A stretch of 42,599 nucleotides of DNA from Candidatus Gottesmanbacteria bacterium RIFCSPLOWO2_01_FULL_39_12b (GCA_001780955.1 MFJR01000015.1:51989-94587); one strand, 5' to 3'; shown: positions 7,132 to 14,723, counted from the stretch's first letter. Notes: a model not told the origin generated them from the sequence alone. Made by a program: numbers and translations.

Positions 7132-7593
7132 ATGAAAAAATCAACAATTATACTAGTTACCATCCTTATCCTGACAACATTATTGGTAGTTATCGGTCAA
7201 ATGTTTATCCGGGGTCGAACCGATCTGAATTTATCTAACCTTTTACCCAGAGTATCAAATAAAATCCCTGAAACCGAATCATTGTCTTCCGGAGTTAAAA
7301 CCGGACCAAATGTCGAGGTTACGGTAGATTTTGCCGAGGGGACAAAATTAACTAAAAAAATCAACGCTAGAACTCCCTACGATGCATTATTGCAAGTGGT
7401 TGAAGATAAAGGATTAAAAGTAGAGAAGAAAGAATATAAATTTGGTAGCTTAGTGACAAAAGTGGGAAATAAAGAGAACAACAAAGATTTATCCTGGACG
7501 TATTTTGTAAATGGAAAACCAGGACTTATAGCCGCCGACCGATATCTTTTATCCCCGGATGATAAAGTAGGGTGGCAGTATGCCAAATTTTAA
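7132..7593 (+). CDS. Surface-anchored DUF4430-domain protein, candidate cobalamin-binding protein
   Basis: A 153-residue protein with one N-terminal hydrophobic segment (IILVTILILTTLLVVIGQMFI, residues about 5-25), so it is anchored or secreted. The rest is a DUF4430 domain: V-E-V-T-V-D-F (about 62-68), the ARTPYDALLQVVED helix, and the terminal hallmark SWTYFVNGKPGLIAADRYLLSPDDKVGWQY. The same domain forms the C-terminal beta domain of human intrinsic factor and transcobalamin, which helps to bind cobalamin. The gene lies behind a cobalamin riboswitch. AAAGGAGG just before the ATG is one of the few clear Shine-Dalgarno sequences in the window. B12 binding is inference. Confidence 0.8.
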   Translation: MKKSTIILVTILILTTLLVVIGQMFIRGRTDLNLSNLLPRVSNKIPETESLSSGVKTGPNVEVTVDFAEGTKLTKKINARTPYDALLQVVEDKGLKVEKKEYKFGSLVTKVGNKENNKDLSWTYFVNGKPGLIAADRYLLSPDDKVGWQYAKF

Positions 7594-7598
7594 TTCAT

Positions 7599-8168
7599 AT
7601 GACTAAAAAAAAGAAATTGATTTTATCCGGAGTTTTAATACTCTTAGGACTTTTATTTAGGACCTTTTTTCATATCGGAGATAATATTGAGTTTGTTACA
7701 AGCAGCACGTTACTGGCAGGTAGTTTTCTAGGATTAAGTTATTCATTATTAGTGCCATTACTAATTCTAATCTTATCAGATCTTTTTATCGGTAATACTA
7801 ATATCTTTCTTTTTACCTGGAGCGCTTATTTAATAATTGGAGTTATGGGATTCTATCTGCAAAAGTTTAACTTGAAGAAAAGTAAATCCAGAGTTTTAAG
7901 AATTACAGGTTTAGGAGTTATGGCTACTTTATGGTTTTACCTATGGACCAATTTTGGAGTCTGGTTTTTAGACAGTTGGGGAATGTATCCGAGGACGTTA
8001 GCAGGATTGACGGACGCCTATCTTATGGGTTTACCTTTCTTAAAGTATCAGTTGATTGGAAATTTAGTTTTAGTACCTCTATCTTTCATCATTACCGAAT
8101 TCAGTCTCTCGATTAATACCAACTTCGTTCTTAAATGGCTAAAAACAAAAACCAAAGCAAATATATGA
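7599..8168 (+). CDS. DUF6580 integral membrane protein, candidate cobalamin transporter (S-component-like)
   Basis: 189 residues with about five or six hydrophobic segments. The family pattern is clear in the C-terminal half: TNFGVWFLDSWGMYPRTLAGLTDAYLMGLPFLKYQLIGNLV, and near the N terminus LLVPLLILILSDLFIG. DUF6580 proteins look like substrate-specific S components of ECF transporters, but no function is established to my knowledge. It follows the DUF4430 gene by 5 bases and is in the riboswitch-controlled unit, so vitamin B12 uptake is a reasonable inference. The ATG at 7599 is chosen because it follows the upstream stop; a longer frame starts at 7572. Its stop overlaps the next start (ATGA at 8165-8168). 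Confidence 0.75.
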   Translation: MTKKKKLILSGVLILLGLLFRTFFHIGDNIEFVTSSTLLAGSFLGLSYSLLVPLLILILSDLFIGNTNIFLFTWSAYLIIGVMGFYLQKFNLKKSKSRVLRITGLGVMATLWFYLWTNFGVWFLDSWGMYPRTLAGLTDAYLMGLPFLKYQLIGNLVLVPLSFIITEFSLSINTNFVLKWLKTKTKANI

Positions 8169-8596
8169 ATTCTGCTGATGATAAAGTTGTTAAAGAGATT
8201 AAAGAAGTCTCGCCTAGTTCTTCCACTTTAGGAAAGGAGCAAGAACCAGTTGCGTTATCTCAAGAAGCTGTACAACACATTTCAACAGAAATTGAGATTC
8301 CTGAAGAAGTCGAACGGGCAGGAGTCACCAGGTTAAGCGAAACTATAGAATTACCTCCAGATGTACGCAAACTAGGAGTAACTTCAGCGAACGTACCGCT
8401 TACATCTCCAACTGCATCTTCGACTACTATTCCCAAAATAGTCTTACCGATTACAGATGCGGAAGTGGTTTCCGGATTACATGCGAAAATCACCTCAGCC
8501 TTACGTTGGTTGGCGCAGTGGTGCATCAAAAGATTAAAAAAGGCGCATTTAGCCTTAAAATCAGTTCACGGAAAAATTATTAGAGTCAAAAATTAA
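8165..8596 (+). CDS. Small uncharacterised protein upstream of a TraG/VirB4-like ATPase
   Basis: 143 residues from the ATG that overlaps the previous stop (ATGA); an earlier in-frame ATG at 8135 would give a longer overlap. No signal peptide. The N-terminal half is acidic and probably disordered, with two similar short stretches (EIPEEVERAGVTRLSETIE and ELPPDVRKLGVTSA) that look like an internal repeat of [IL]PxxVxxxGVT. A Ser/Thr/Pro-rich linker follows, then a basic C-terminal segment with an amphipathic helix (ALRWLAQWCIKRLKKAHLALKSVHGKIIRVK). The spacing to the ATPase gene is 10 bases, so a partner role is likely, but the function is unknown. Confidence 0.6.
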   Translation: MNSADDKVVKEIKEVSPSSSTLGKEQEPVALSQEAVQHISTEIEIPEEVERAGVTRLSETIELPPDVRKLGVTSANVPLTSPTASSTTIPKIVLPITDAEVVSGLHAKITSALRWLAQWCIKRLKKAHLALKSVHGKIIRVKN

Positions 8597-8606
8597 GAGA
8601 CAATCT

Positions 8607-10952
8607 ATGTTTCCCGATTCCTCACTTATCATCTTGCAACTGCAGAACTTGGCCCTAACATTATTGGTATTGCTTCTGTTTTCGTTTGGACTGGCCGGAT
8701 CTTTATATTGCATTTATCTTTGGTGGAAACATAAAAATAGAGAAAAACAGAGTCTGGAATTTGTTTTGTTACAAGTTACGGTTCCAAGAGATAACGAAGT
8801 TAAGATAGATGCCGCTGAACAGTTTTTTTCCTCTTTGGGATCACTTTCTCATGGAGGATTTTTTTCTTTTTTAAAAACACAACAACATATTTCCTTTGAG
8901 ATTGTAGCCAAGCCCGGAGACATTCGATTTTATGTTTCAGTACATGAGCATCTGAGAGATCTAATAGAAAAGCAGATCTATGGTATGTATCCCGGGGCTG
9001 AGATAAAAGAAGTTGATGAATATAATATTTTTGATGAAAAGGGAAAAGTTTCATTCGCTTCTTTTATTCTTAAAAGTGCAGATTACTACCCCATGAAAGT
9101 ATACAAAGATCTGCCGGTAGATCCTCTTTCTGCCATTACATCCTCCCTGGCCAAGATGGGAGAAGGGGAGGGGGCGGCCATACAGATTTTAATCACCCCA
9201 GCCTCTTCTAAGTGGAAAAAATCCGGGAAAAGTTATATCTCAAGTGTTAAAAAGAATGAAGCCGATCCCGAAAAGGCTAAATATAATATGGATCCGAAAG
9301 TATTAGAGTCAATCGAAAATAAGACCTCAAAGCCCGGTTTTAATACTGTTATAAGGGTAGTCGTATCATCAACCAGTTTAGAATCAGCTAATATGCATTT
9401 GCATAATCTGGAGTCTGTTTTTACTCAATTCTCTTCTGACCAGAACCATTTTGGTCAGGCCAAGCATTTAATTAAAAGCTCTTTCATGGTTGACTTTATT
9501 TATCGCTATTTCCCGATTGTCAACTGGCCTTATCGTCAATACTCTGTATTAACCAGCGAAGAATTAGCAACTATATTTCATTTTCCTAACAAATCTATTG
9601 AAACGCCTCATATCAGTTGGCTTACCAGTAAACGCGCTCCGGCTCCGGTGGAAATCCCCCAATCAGGTTTATTTTTAGGAAAAAGCATTTATCGCGGGAT
9701 AACAAAACCAGTTTACATGGAGTTGGATGACAGACGCAGACATGTATATATTATCGGAAAAACTGGCGTCGGGAAATCGGTTCTTCTTCAAGAGATGATC
9801 GTACAAGATATTCGAAAAGGGCGTGGCATGGCGGTTATTGATCCCCATGGAGATCTGATTGAAAGAATTTTACCTCTTATACCTCCCGAACGGGCAGAAG
9901 AAGTGATTTATTTTGACCCGTCTGACAGCGAACGTCCTATGGGGCTTAATATGTTAGAAGCTAAAACTGAAGAACAGAAACACTTTATTGTCACTTCAAT
10001 TATCGGGCTTATGTACAAACTGTTTGATCCGCAAAAAACCGGAATTATCGGGCCTAGATTTGAACATGCGATCAGAAATGCGATGTTGACCGTGATGGTC
10101 GAACCGGGATCATCTTTTGTTGAGGTGGTTCGGGTTTTGACCGATACTGCTTTTGTGCAAGAATTGTTACCCAAAGTTTCGGATCCGATTGTGAAGCGTT
10201 ACTGGACTGATCAGATTGCCCAAACTTCAGACTTTCATAAATCAGAGGTTTTGGATTATATTGTTTCCAAATTCGGTCGTTTTGTTACCAATAAACTTAT
10301 AAGAAACATTATTGGTCAAAGTAAAAGCTCTTTTGATTTTCGCAAAGTCATGGATGAAGGGAAAATACTTCTTATAAATTTAGCCAAAGGCAAAATGGGA
10401 GAGGAGAATTCAAACTTTTTGGGTCTTATTTTGGTGCCAAAAATTTTAGTCGCGGCTATGAGCAGGGTAGATACGCCGGAAGAAAAAAGACGGGATTTTT
10501 TCTTATATGTAGATGAATTTCAAAATTTTGCCACTCCTGACTTCGCCCAGATTTTGAGCGAGGCAAGAAAGTTTCGCCTTAATCTTTGTGTTGCCAATCA
10601 GTTTATCGGACAGATGGATGAAGAGGTAAAAAATGCCGTCTTCGGCAACGTCGGGACACTGATTGCTTTTCGGGTCGGAGTCACTGATGCTAATTACCTT
10701 CAGCACTGGTATACTCCTGTTTTTAGCGAAAGCGACCTTATTAATGTAGATGTTTACAACGCTTATATCAATACCATTGTCGGTAATAAACCGATGTCTC
10801 CGTTTTCGGTAGACATGCGTAAGGATCTGTCCCAAGTTAAAAAAATGGAGAATCCTAAAGTAGCTCAGGCAATTATCCAATTATCACGTCTCAAATACGG
10901 CCGTCCCAAGGAGCTCGTGGAAGCGGAGATTGTCCAAAGAGCTAGGTTGTAA
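8607..10952 (+). CDS. TraG/VirB4-like membrane-anchored DNA-pumping ATPase (DUF87/HerA type)
   Basis: 781 residues. One N-terminal membrane segment (ALTLLVLLLFSFGLAGSLYCIYLWW, about residues 16-36), then a long accessory domain, then the motor: Walker A GKTGVGKS near residues 385-392, DPHGDL shortly after, Walker B with VDEFQNF near residue 635, and a TraD-like C-terminal part (EARKFRLNLCVANQFIGQM). Such proteins couple ATP hydrolysis to DNA or protein movement through type IV secretion or conjugation-related machines and are widespread in Patescibacteria without other secretion genes. None of the classical VirB partners is seen here. It is the last gene of the unit that begins at the cobalamin riboswitch; an internal promoter cannot be excluded. 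Confidence 0.8.
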   Translation: MFPDSSLIILQLQNLALTLLVLLLFSFGLAGSLYCIYLWWKHKNREKQSLEFVLLQVTVPRDNEVKIDAAEQFFSSLGSLSHGGFFSFLKTQQHISFEIVAKPGDIRFYVSVHEHLRDLIEKQIYGMYPGAEIKEVDEYNIFDEKGKVSFASFILKSADYYPMKVYKDLPVDPLSAITSSLAKMGEGEGAAIQILITPASSKWKKSGKSYISSVKKNEADPEKAKYNMDPKVLESIENKTSKPGFNTVIRVVVSSTSLESANMHLHNLESVFTQFSSDQNHFGQAKHLIKSSFMVDFIYRYFPIVNWPYRQYSVLTSEELATIFHFPNKSIETPHISWLTSKRAPAPVEIPQSGLFLGKSIYRGITKPVYMELDDRRRHVYIIGKTGVGKSVLLQEMIVQDIRKGRGMAVIDPHGDLIERILPLIPPERAEEVIYFDPSDSERPMGLNMLEAKTEEQKHFIVTSIIGLMYKLFDPQKTGIIGPRFEHAIRNAMLTVMVEPGSSFVEVVRVLTDTAFVQELLPKVSDPIVKRYWTDQIAQTSDFHKSEVLDYIVSKFGRFVTNKLIRNIIGQSKSSFDFRKVMDEGKILLINLAKGKMGEENSNFLGLILVPKILVAAMSRVDTPEEKRRDFFLYVDEFQNFATPDFAQILSEARKFRLNLCVANQFIGQMDEEVKNAVFGNVGTLIAFRVGVTDANYLQHWYTPVFSESDLINVDVYNAYINTIVGNKPMSPFSVDMRKDLSQVKKMENPKVAQAIIQLSRLKYGRPKELVEAEIVQRARL

Positions 10953-11004
10953 ATAACCCAATCAACCAATAACCTAAGTAAGTACCAATAATTTATAAAT
11001 TTGA

Positions 11005-11010
11005 TATAAT
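11005..11010 (+). promoter_or_regulatory. -10 element of the tRNA-Ile gene
   Basis: TATAAT 14 bases before the tRNA 5' end. No convincing -35 was found. Confidence 0.5.
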
Positions 11011-11024
11011 TCCTTTTGAAGAAC

Positions 11025-11096
11025 GGACGCGTAGCTCAGTGGCAGAGCGTTTCTCTTATAAAGAAAAGGTCCTTGGTCCGATCCCAAGCGCGTCCA
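11025..11096 (+). tRNA. tRNA-Ile with anticodon UAU
   Basis: A complete cloverleaf: acceptor GGACGCG/CGCGTCC, D stem GCTC/GAGC, anticodon stem TTTCT/AGAAA with loop CTTATAA, T stem CTTGG/CCAAG with loop TCCGATC, discriminator A. The anticodon (11057-11059) is TAT, which reads AUA. CCA is not encoded. Most bacteria instead read AUA with a lysidine-modified CAU tRNA, so this is a rare type. Confidence 0.9.
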
Positions 11097-11135
11097 CAGT
11101 TTTGGAGAAAAAGGATCGTCGGGGATGGCGCTCGC
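11092..11135 (+). repeat. 44-base direct repeat, copy 1, starting in the tRNA-Ile 3' end
   Basis: GTCCACAG, then TGGAG, then GTCGGGGATGGCGCTCGC, in the same positions as in copy 2 at 13330-13373; the bases between differ. The first five bases are the last of the tRNA acceptor stem. Confidence 0.6.
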
Positions 11136-11399
11136 CACGCCCGCCCCCGCGGCGAGCGCTGCAAAGCCCTGTTTATATACGCAAAAAGCCGCCGTATAAA
11201 AAGAGAAAAGAAAAACGCAAAAATTTTAAGGAACTAATTAAAACTTAAATAGCCGTCTTGGTTGTTACCAACTCGATTGCTCAAGCTGACCAAGACGGCT
11301 ATCAAAAAAGCAATCGATTAAGTTGGTAACAATTCAAATATACCAAAAATCAAAATAAAAAAACAAGTGAGATTTTAATACTTGATTCCTGAATTCTAT
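11097..11399. other. 303-base gap without a gene: strong hairpins
   Basis: Frames across this region (and over the tRNA) look non-coding. It contains a 9-bp perfect hairpin GCGCTCGCC/GGCGAGCGC (11128-11136 with 11151-11159, 14-base loop), a smaller TATACG/CGTATA hairpin near 11173-11195, the interleaved inverted repeats at 11249-11332, and the left edge of the IS30 element. Confidence 0.7.
11249..11332. repeat. Two interleaved long inverted repeats (order A-B-A'-B')
   Basis: A: ATAGCCGTCTTGGT (11249-11262) pairs perfectly over 14 bp with ACCAAGACGGCTAT (11289-11302). B: TTGTTACCAACTCGATTGCT (11262-11281) pairs over 20 bp with 11309-11332, with a four-base bulge (TTAA). Because the arms alternate, the two hairpins exclude each other unless a pseudoknot forms. 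Confidence 0.8.
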
Positions 11400-12459
11400 C
11401 TAGAAGCGCACCACATTTAGCTGCGCCTCAAACATCTCTTGCGATGTATTGTACCCCAAACACTTTCTCGGCCGGTTATTGATTTCCCAAACCATATCGT
11501 CCAGCTCCGCTTGAGTCAAATCCTGAAAGGATGTCCCTTTGGGCAGGTAACGGCGCAACAGTCCGTTACTGTTTTCATTGGTTGCCCGCTGATAGCCGGC
11601 GTAGGGATCGGCAAAGAAAGTCCTCATCCCCAGTTTGTCGGTCAGCCCGAAATGGAGGTAGTTTTCTCTGCCGTTATCCAGGGTAGTTGACCTTCTGGCG
11701 CCGGCGGGGAGGCGGGAAAACATCTCGACTTGAGCCGATAAGGTTTTAGGGCTGTCAATCGCTTCTACCCTTCTGACTAACATCAACCGGGACAATCTTT
11801 CCACTTCGGTGTGGATGCCGTCCCCTTCAGATTTCCTGCCCTCAACGGTGTCTCCTTCCCAATGGCCGAACTCTGTTCTTAGGTCAATGACTTCAGGCCG
11901 CAAGTGAATAGATACTCGCTGTGGTATCCGTTCTTTATGGACATTCCGGCCGTTCTGTTTTTGCCGGCTTTTCTGTTTTCTGGGGAGATACTCCCAGAGT
12001 TTTCTGTCTCGGTTGTCTTTCCGGTAGACAAACCGGTAGATAGTCTCGGGGCAGATGACGGGATAACCCTGTTGTTTCTTGAGCCGGCCGGAAATCTGCT
12101 CCGGCGACCAACTGAAGCGGAGTTTTTCTAAGACATAACTGTAGACAGCCGGACTCTTGAGGGGATGGCGCCGGCGAGACCTGACGCTTCGGTCATCGGC
12201 TCGACTCTGGGCGGCGATGGCGACGTAGTATCCCGAGACCAGAGACCTGTTCCTCCTGACTTCCCGGATGATAGTGGCATGAGACCGATGTAAGCGCTTG
12301 GCAATGGCTCTGGTTGAGATATTCTGGTTGATCCAGATGGCGATCAGTTCCCGTTCGTTGCCGCTAATATGCTGATACATGCTGTTCACCCCCTTTCCTT
12401 TAAAGAGGAGAGGAACAGCTATTTTAGATTAAGGGGTGGTGCACTTCCATTTAGAACTC
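11391..12459 (-). mobile_element. IS30-family insertion sequence
   Basis: One transposase gene flanked by imperfect inverted repeats: left TCTATCTAGAAGCGCACCAC (11395-11414), right (complement of 12436-12455) TCTAAATGGAAGTGCACCAC. The ends share GAAG and GCACCAC and may extend 4 bases further out (GA-T). No clear target duplication is visible. The GC content is well above that of the neighbours, which suggests recent arrival from another genome. Confidence 0.85.
11400..12380 (-). CDS. IS30-family transposase
   Basis: About 326 residues, the normal length for the family. The N-terminal helix-turn-helix (ISTRAIAKRLHRSHATIIREVRRN) is followed by the DDE domain: first Asp in GHWEGDTVEG, second in TTLDNGREN, and the Glu in NENSNGLLRRYLPKGTSF. 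The C terminus carries NNRPRKCLGYNTSQEMF, typical of IS30. The ATG at 12380 is preferred because a purine-rich AAAGG/GGGGG stretch lies just upstream; a GTG start at 12389 is possible. The gene appears intact. Confidence 0.93.
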   Translation of the reverse strand: MYQHISGNERELIAIWINQNISTRAIAKRLHRSHATIIREVRRNRSLVSGYYVAIAAQSRADDRSVRSRRRHPLKSPAVYSYVLEKLRFSWSPEQISGRLKKQQGYPVICPETIYRFVYRKDNRDRKLWEYLPRKQKSRQKQNGRNVHKERIPQRVSIHLRPEVIDLRTEFGHWEGDTVEGRKSEGDGIHTEVERLSRLMLVRRVEAIDSPKTLSAQVEMFSRLPAGARRSTTLDNGRENYLHFGLTDKLGMRTFFADPYAGYQRATNENSNGLLRRYLPKGTSFQDLTQAELDDMVWEINNRPRKCLGYNTSQEMFEAQLNVVRF

Positions 12460-12521
12460 ACGATTTTCAAAAATATGCTATAATTTTACTAAATTGCTAG
12501 GTTTAGCAAAAGTAAAATATT

Positions 12522-13232
12522 ATGGACACTGGAAATTTCATCATCAGCTTTTTATCTATCGGAGTTTTTAGTTTTATTGTTTGGATTATTGCGTTGATTC
12601 ACGCAGTCAACAATAAAAATTTTAAGGATAGCAATACAAAATTAGTGTGGGTATTAATCATACTGTTTGTTTATGGAATTGGCGCGGTGCTTTATTTATT
12701 ATTCGGACGACCAAAAGAAGAAAAGCAAAAACCTAGCCAACTTAGAGGTCTATTAAACATTTTTGGTGCTATGCCACTTGGGCTAAAAATCCTGACCTTG
12801 TTAGGTATTTATTCACTAGTTGATACAGCACTAAATTTAGGCAGAGTTTTTAATGAAGTTAATTATTCTGGACTTCAGATCGGACAACCACTTTCGACTA
12901 TTTATATCCTTATATTATTTACTGTAAATATTATTTTTCTTGTTGCTTTATTTAAACGATATTTGTGGGGTTGGAAAGTAAATTTTATTGCACAATTAAT
13001 TTTTCTAGTAATTTTTGTGATACTCAAACTGCCTGTTACGATTCGCGCATTATTTGCTCCAGCGAGTGAAATATACAAAATAATTGGATTAGTAACCACT
13101 CCTGAATATCAAAACCCTATTTCCTATTCAGCCACAAAACTTGCTACAGTCAGCGGTGATCTTGTAGGACTGGTGCTTATGCTCCTGGTAATTGGGTACC
13201 TATACAAGAAAAAGGATTATTTCAATAAATAA
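12522..13232 (+). CDS. Polytopic membrane protein with PLDc_N-like N terminus
   Basis: 236 residues with about six hydrophobic segments. The N-terminal 65 residues follow the PLDc_N pattern (FIVWIIALIHAVNN..., KLVWVLIILFVYGIGAVLYLLFGRPK), two membrane helices that often precede phospholipase-D domains or occur alone. No phospholipase HKD motif follows. The rest (GLKILTLLGIYSLVDTALNLG, YILILFTVNIIFLVALFKRYLWGW) is unrecognised. The gene lies between the IS30 element and a repeat-rich intergenic stretch and is probably accessory. TATAAT occurs at 12479-12484. Confidence 0.6.
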   Translation: MDTGNFIISFLSIGVFSFIVWIIALIHAVNNKNFKDSNTKLVWVLIILFVYGIGAVLYLLFGRPKEEKQKPSQLRGLLNIFGAMPLGLKILTLLGIYSLVDTALNLGRVFNEVNYSGLQIGQPLSTIYILILFTVNIIFLVALFKRYLWGWKVNFIAQLIFLVIFVILKLPVTIRALFAPASEIYKIIGLVTTPEYQNPISYSATKLATVSGDLVGLVLMLLVIGYLYKKKDYFNK

Positions 13233-13329
13233 TTAATCTCGGTAGTAGCCGAGCAAAAATCGCGCGCGCGAAACATAAGCGAGGCCGAAGGGCTACCTTT
13301 GAAATTCAGTCCGAATTTTTTCGTAAAGA

Positions 13330-13373
13330 GTCCACAGAAATGGAGTTTTCGGCGAGTCGGGGATGGCGCTCGC
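13330..13373 (+). repeat. 44-base direct repeat, copy 2
   Basis: Matches 11092-11135 in its first 8, middle 5 and last 18 bases at identical spacing. The upstream part (TCAGTCCG, AATTTTTTCGTA) also resembles 14650-14712, so it belongs to a wider dispersed family. Confidence 0.55.
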
Positions 13374-13379
13374 TAAAAA

Positions 13380-13763
13380 TTATTCGAGTATAAGGAGATT
13401 ATTCTTTTCTTCAAAAATAATTCTGAAATTTTCAAATACGTCCTCCCGCCCTAAAAGATTAAAAGAAACTAAGTACTCACGCGAAAATACCATCGGACAA
13501 ACAAATTTTTTTCCGGCTACCTCTATTTTTACTTCATGCTGATATCCTTTAATATGTCCGCCAACTCCGCCTAAATGAATCACCTTCCCTTTTTCAATAT
13601 CAATTCCCAATTGCTTGGCTACCTCTTCTTTAAAAACGGAAACAGTAGCCCCGGAATCAATTAGTGCGAAGATTCTTGCTATGTGATTTCCTTTTGACAC
13701 AAAAAGGTCAACTACCGGGAAAGAATCTCCGGTAGAGTTTCTTTGATAAGGGAAAATTGTCAT
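13380..13763 (-). CDS. Retropepsin-like aspartyl protease
   Basis: 127 residues, the size of a single retropepsin monomer. The active-site motif is ALIDSGATVSVF (D-S-G-A near residues 37-40), preceded by the typical two beta strands, and a second conserved glycine region occurs near LLGREDVF. Such proteases act as homodimers, each monomer giving one catalytic Asp. There is no signal peptide, so it is cytoplasmic. It overlaps the upstream DUF5678-like gene by 4 bases (ATGA), so the two are translationally coupled. The substrate is unknown; the neighbour is an obvious candidate partner or target. Confidence 0.8.
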   Translation of the reverse strand: MTIFPYQRNSTGDSFPVVDLFVSKGNHIARIFALIDSGATVSVFKEEVAKQLGIDIEKGKVIHLGGVGGHIKGYQHEVKIEVAGKKFVCPMVFSREYLVSFNLLGREDVFENFRIIFEEKNNLLILE

Positions 13764-13981
13764 TTAATAAAAGCCAGGATGTACGGCCCTTCGTCTTTAT
13801 AAGGAACTTTAAACGCCGCCGCCATGATTTTGTTTTTGTTTGTAGCTTTGCCAGAAACATATGGGGCAATTTCTTTTAAAGTCTCTCCGGCGGCAATAAT
13901 AATATCTTTTACCGGATCTATAGCTACCCATTTACCGGCAAATCTGTCCATATATTTTGTTGAAACATTCACTTTTTTCAT
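13760..13981 (-). CDS. Small DUF5678-like protein
   Basis: 73 residues. The pattern R-F-A-G-K-W-V-A-I-D (about residues 13-22) followed by a strand and helix (IIIAAGETLKEI) fits DUF5678-type proteins, small domains often found beside retropepsin-like proteases. No membrane segment. The stop overlaps the protease start (ATGA). The gene starts just after an intergenic hairpin terminator. Confidence 0.65.
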   Translation of the reverse strand: MKKVNVSTKYMDRFAGKWVAIDPVKDIIIAAGETLKEIAPYVSGKATNKNKIMAAAFKVPYKDEGPYILAFIK

Positions 13982-14007
13982 AACAGACTAATTCTACCAC
14001 CGATAAA

Positions 14008-14049
14008 GAAAAACGCAAAGCTTAGCTTGGCAATTGTCAAGCTCAGCTT
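14008..14049 (-). terminator. Hairpin terminator downstream of the YdjM-like gene
   Basis: AAGCTTAGCTTG (14018-14029) and CAAGCTCAGCTT (14038-14049) form a 12-bp stem with one mismatch. On the minus strand it is followed by a T-rich run (complement of GAAAAACG). Confidence 0.6.
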
Positions 14050-14068
14050 GACGCAAAAATTTTAAGAA

Positions 14069-14620
14069 CTATTTTATGAATCCTTTACTGCTAAGAAAAA
14101 CTAAAATTGCCAACGTAAAAAATAGCAGCTCAAAGATTACATTCGCCGGTGCATTAGTTAAATAAGATTTAATCATTCCATAATTTGATATATTAGTCTC
14201 GTACTGCCAATTCTTGACGTAATGTCGTCTTCTGTTATCGAAAGGGTAAAGCCAAAATATTTGGGGAACTTTGCTAAGTTTTTGCAAACCCAATTTGCAG
14301 AACCAATACCCAATATCATCTAAAACGAGGTGAACCATCATTGCGATAAAGGATAAAAGTAATACTGTGGAAGAAAGTACATCTTTTAAGAAGATAAACG
14401 CTAGCGTAGAAAAAATAATAACAAATAAAGGTGTATGGGTTGGAAGTAAATGATGATATGCTTCTCGTTTCACAAAAAGTTTTGCGATAAGTAAATCGAG
14501 ATCCAAAACATAACCAGCTCCAACTACTAAAATTTGTTCAGTAGTAGTTAATGGCACACCATAAATTGCGGGTACTTGAGATATGAGGTAAGAAGCTGAT
14601 AAATGGCCTAAAGTTAACAT
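14069..14620 (-). CDS. YdjM-like membrane-bound metal-dependent hydrolase
   Basis: 183 residues, PF04307 (YdjM/LexA-regulated) type. Seen: N-terminal H in TLGHLSASYL, the D-L-D-L pair near residues 40-43, and HHLLPTHTP (about residues 56-64), matching the family HH..xTHT metal-binding motif, then VHLVLDDIGYW. About four hydrophobic segments place it in the membrane. Members of the family are linked to stress or phospholipid turnover, but the substrate is not known. The gene is transcribed away from the recombinase region and ends at a hairpin terminator. Confidence 0.8.
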   Translation of the reverse strand: MLTLGHLSASYLISQVPAIYGVPLTTTEQILVVGAGYVLDLDLLIAKLFVKREAYHHLLPTHTPLFVIIFSTLAFIFLKDVLSSTVLLLSFIAMMVHLVLDDIGYWFCKLGLQKLSKVPQIFWLYPFDNRRRHYVKNWQYETNISNYGMIKSYLTNAPANVIFELLFFTLAILVFLSSKGFIK

Positions 14621-14658
14621 ATTCTATACTTTGAGTTTAACATATGAAACTCAGTCCG

Positions 14659-14690
14659 CCCCGAAAGATTTGCTTGGCAAATCAACGGGG
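14659..14690. repeat. Nested hairpin before the recombinase 3' end
   Basis: CCCCG (14659-14663) with CGGGG (14686-14690) enclose ATTTGC/GCAAAT. On the plus strand an A4T7 run follows. The flanks (TCAGTCCG, TTTTTTCGTA) resemble 13305-13325, so this is a variant of the same dispersed repeat carrying an extra hairpin. Confidence 0.55.
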
Positions 14691-14723
14691 AAAATTTTTT
14701 TCGTAGAGAGATCACAGGAAGAT

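Noticed and set aside
11016-11248. Two overlapping small ORFs over the tRNA-Ile gene
   Set aside because: They are translations of the tRNA and of the hairpin-rich DNA behind it.
14641-14723. Hairpin plus T-run as terminator of a plus-strand gene
   Set aside because: No plus-strand gene ends here, and on the minus strand the recombinase transcript lacks a T-run after the hairpin.
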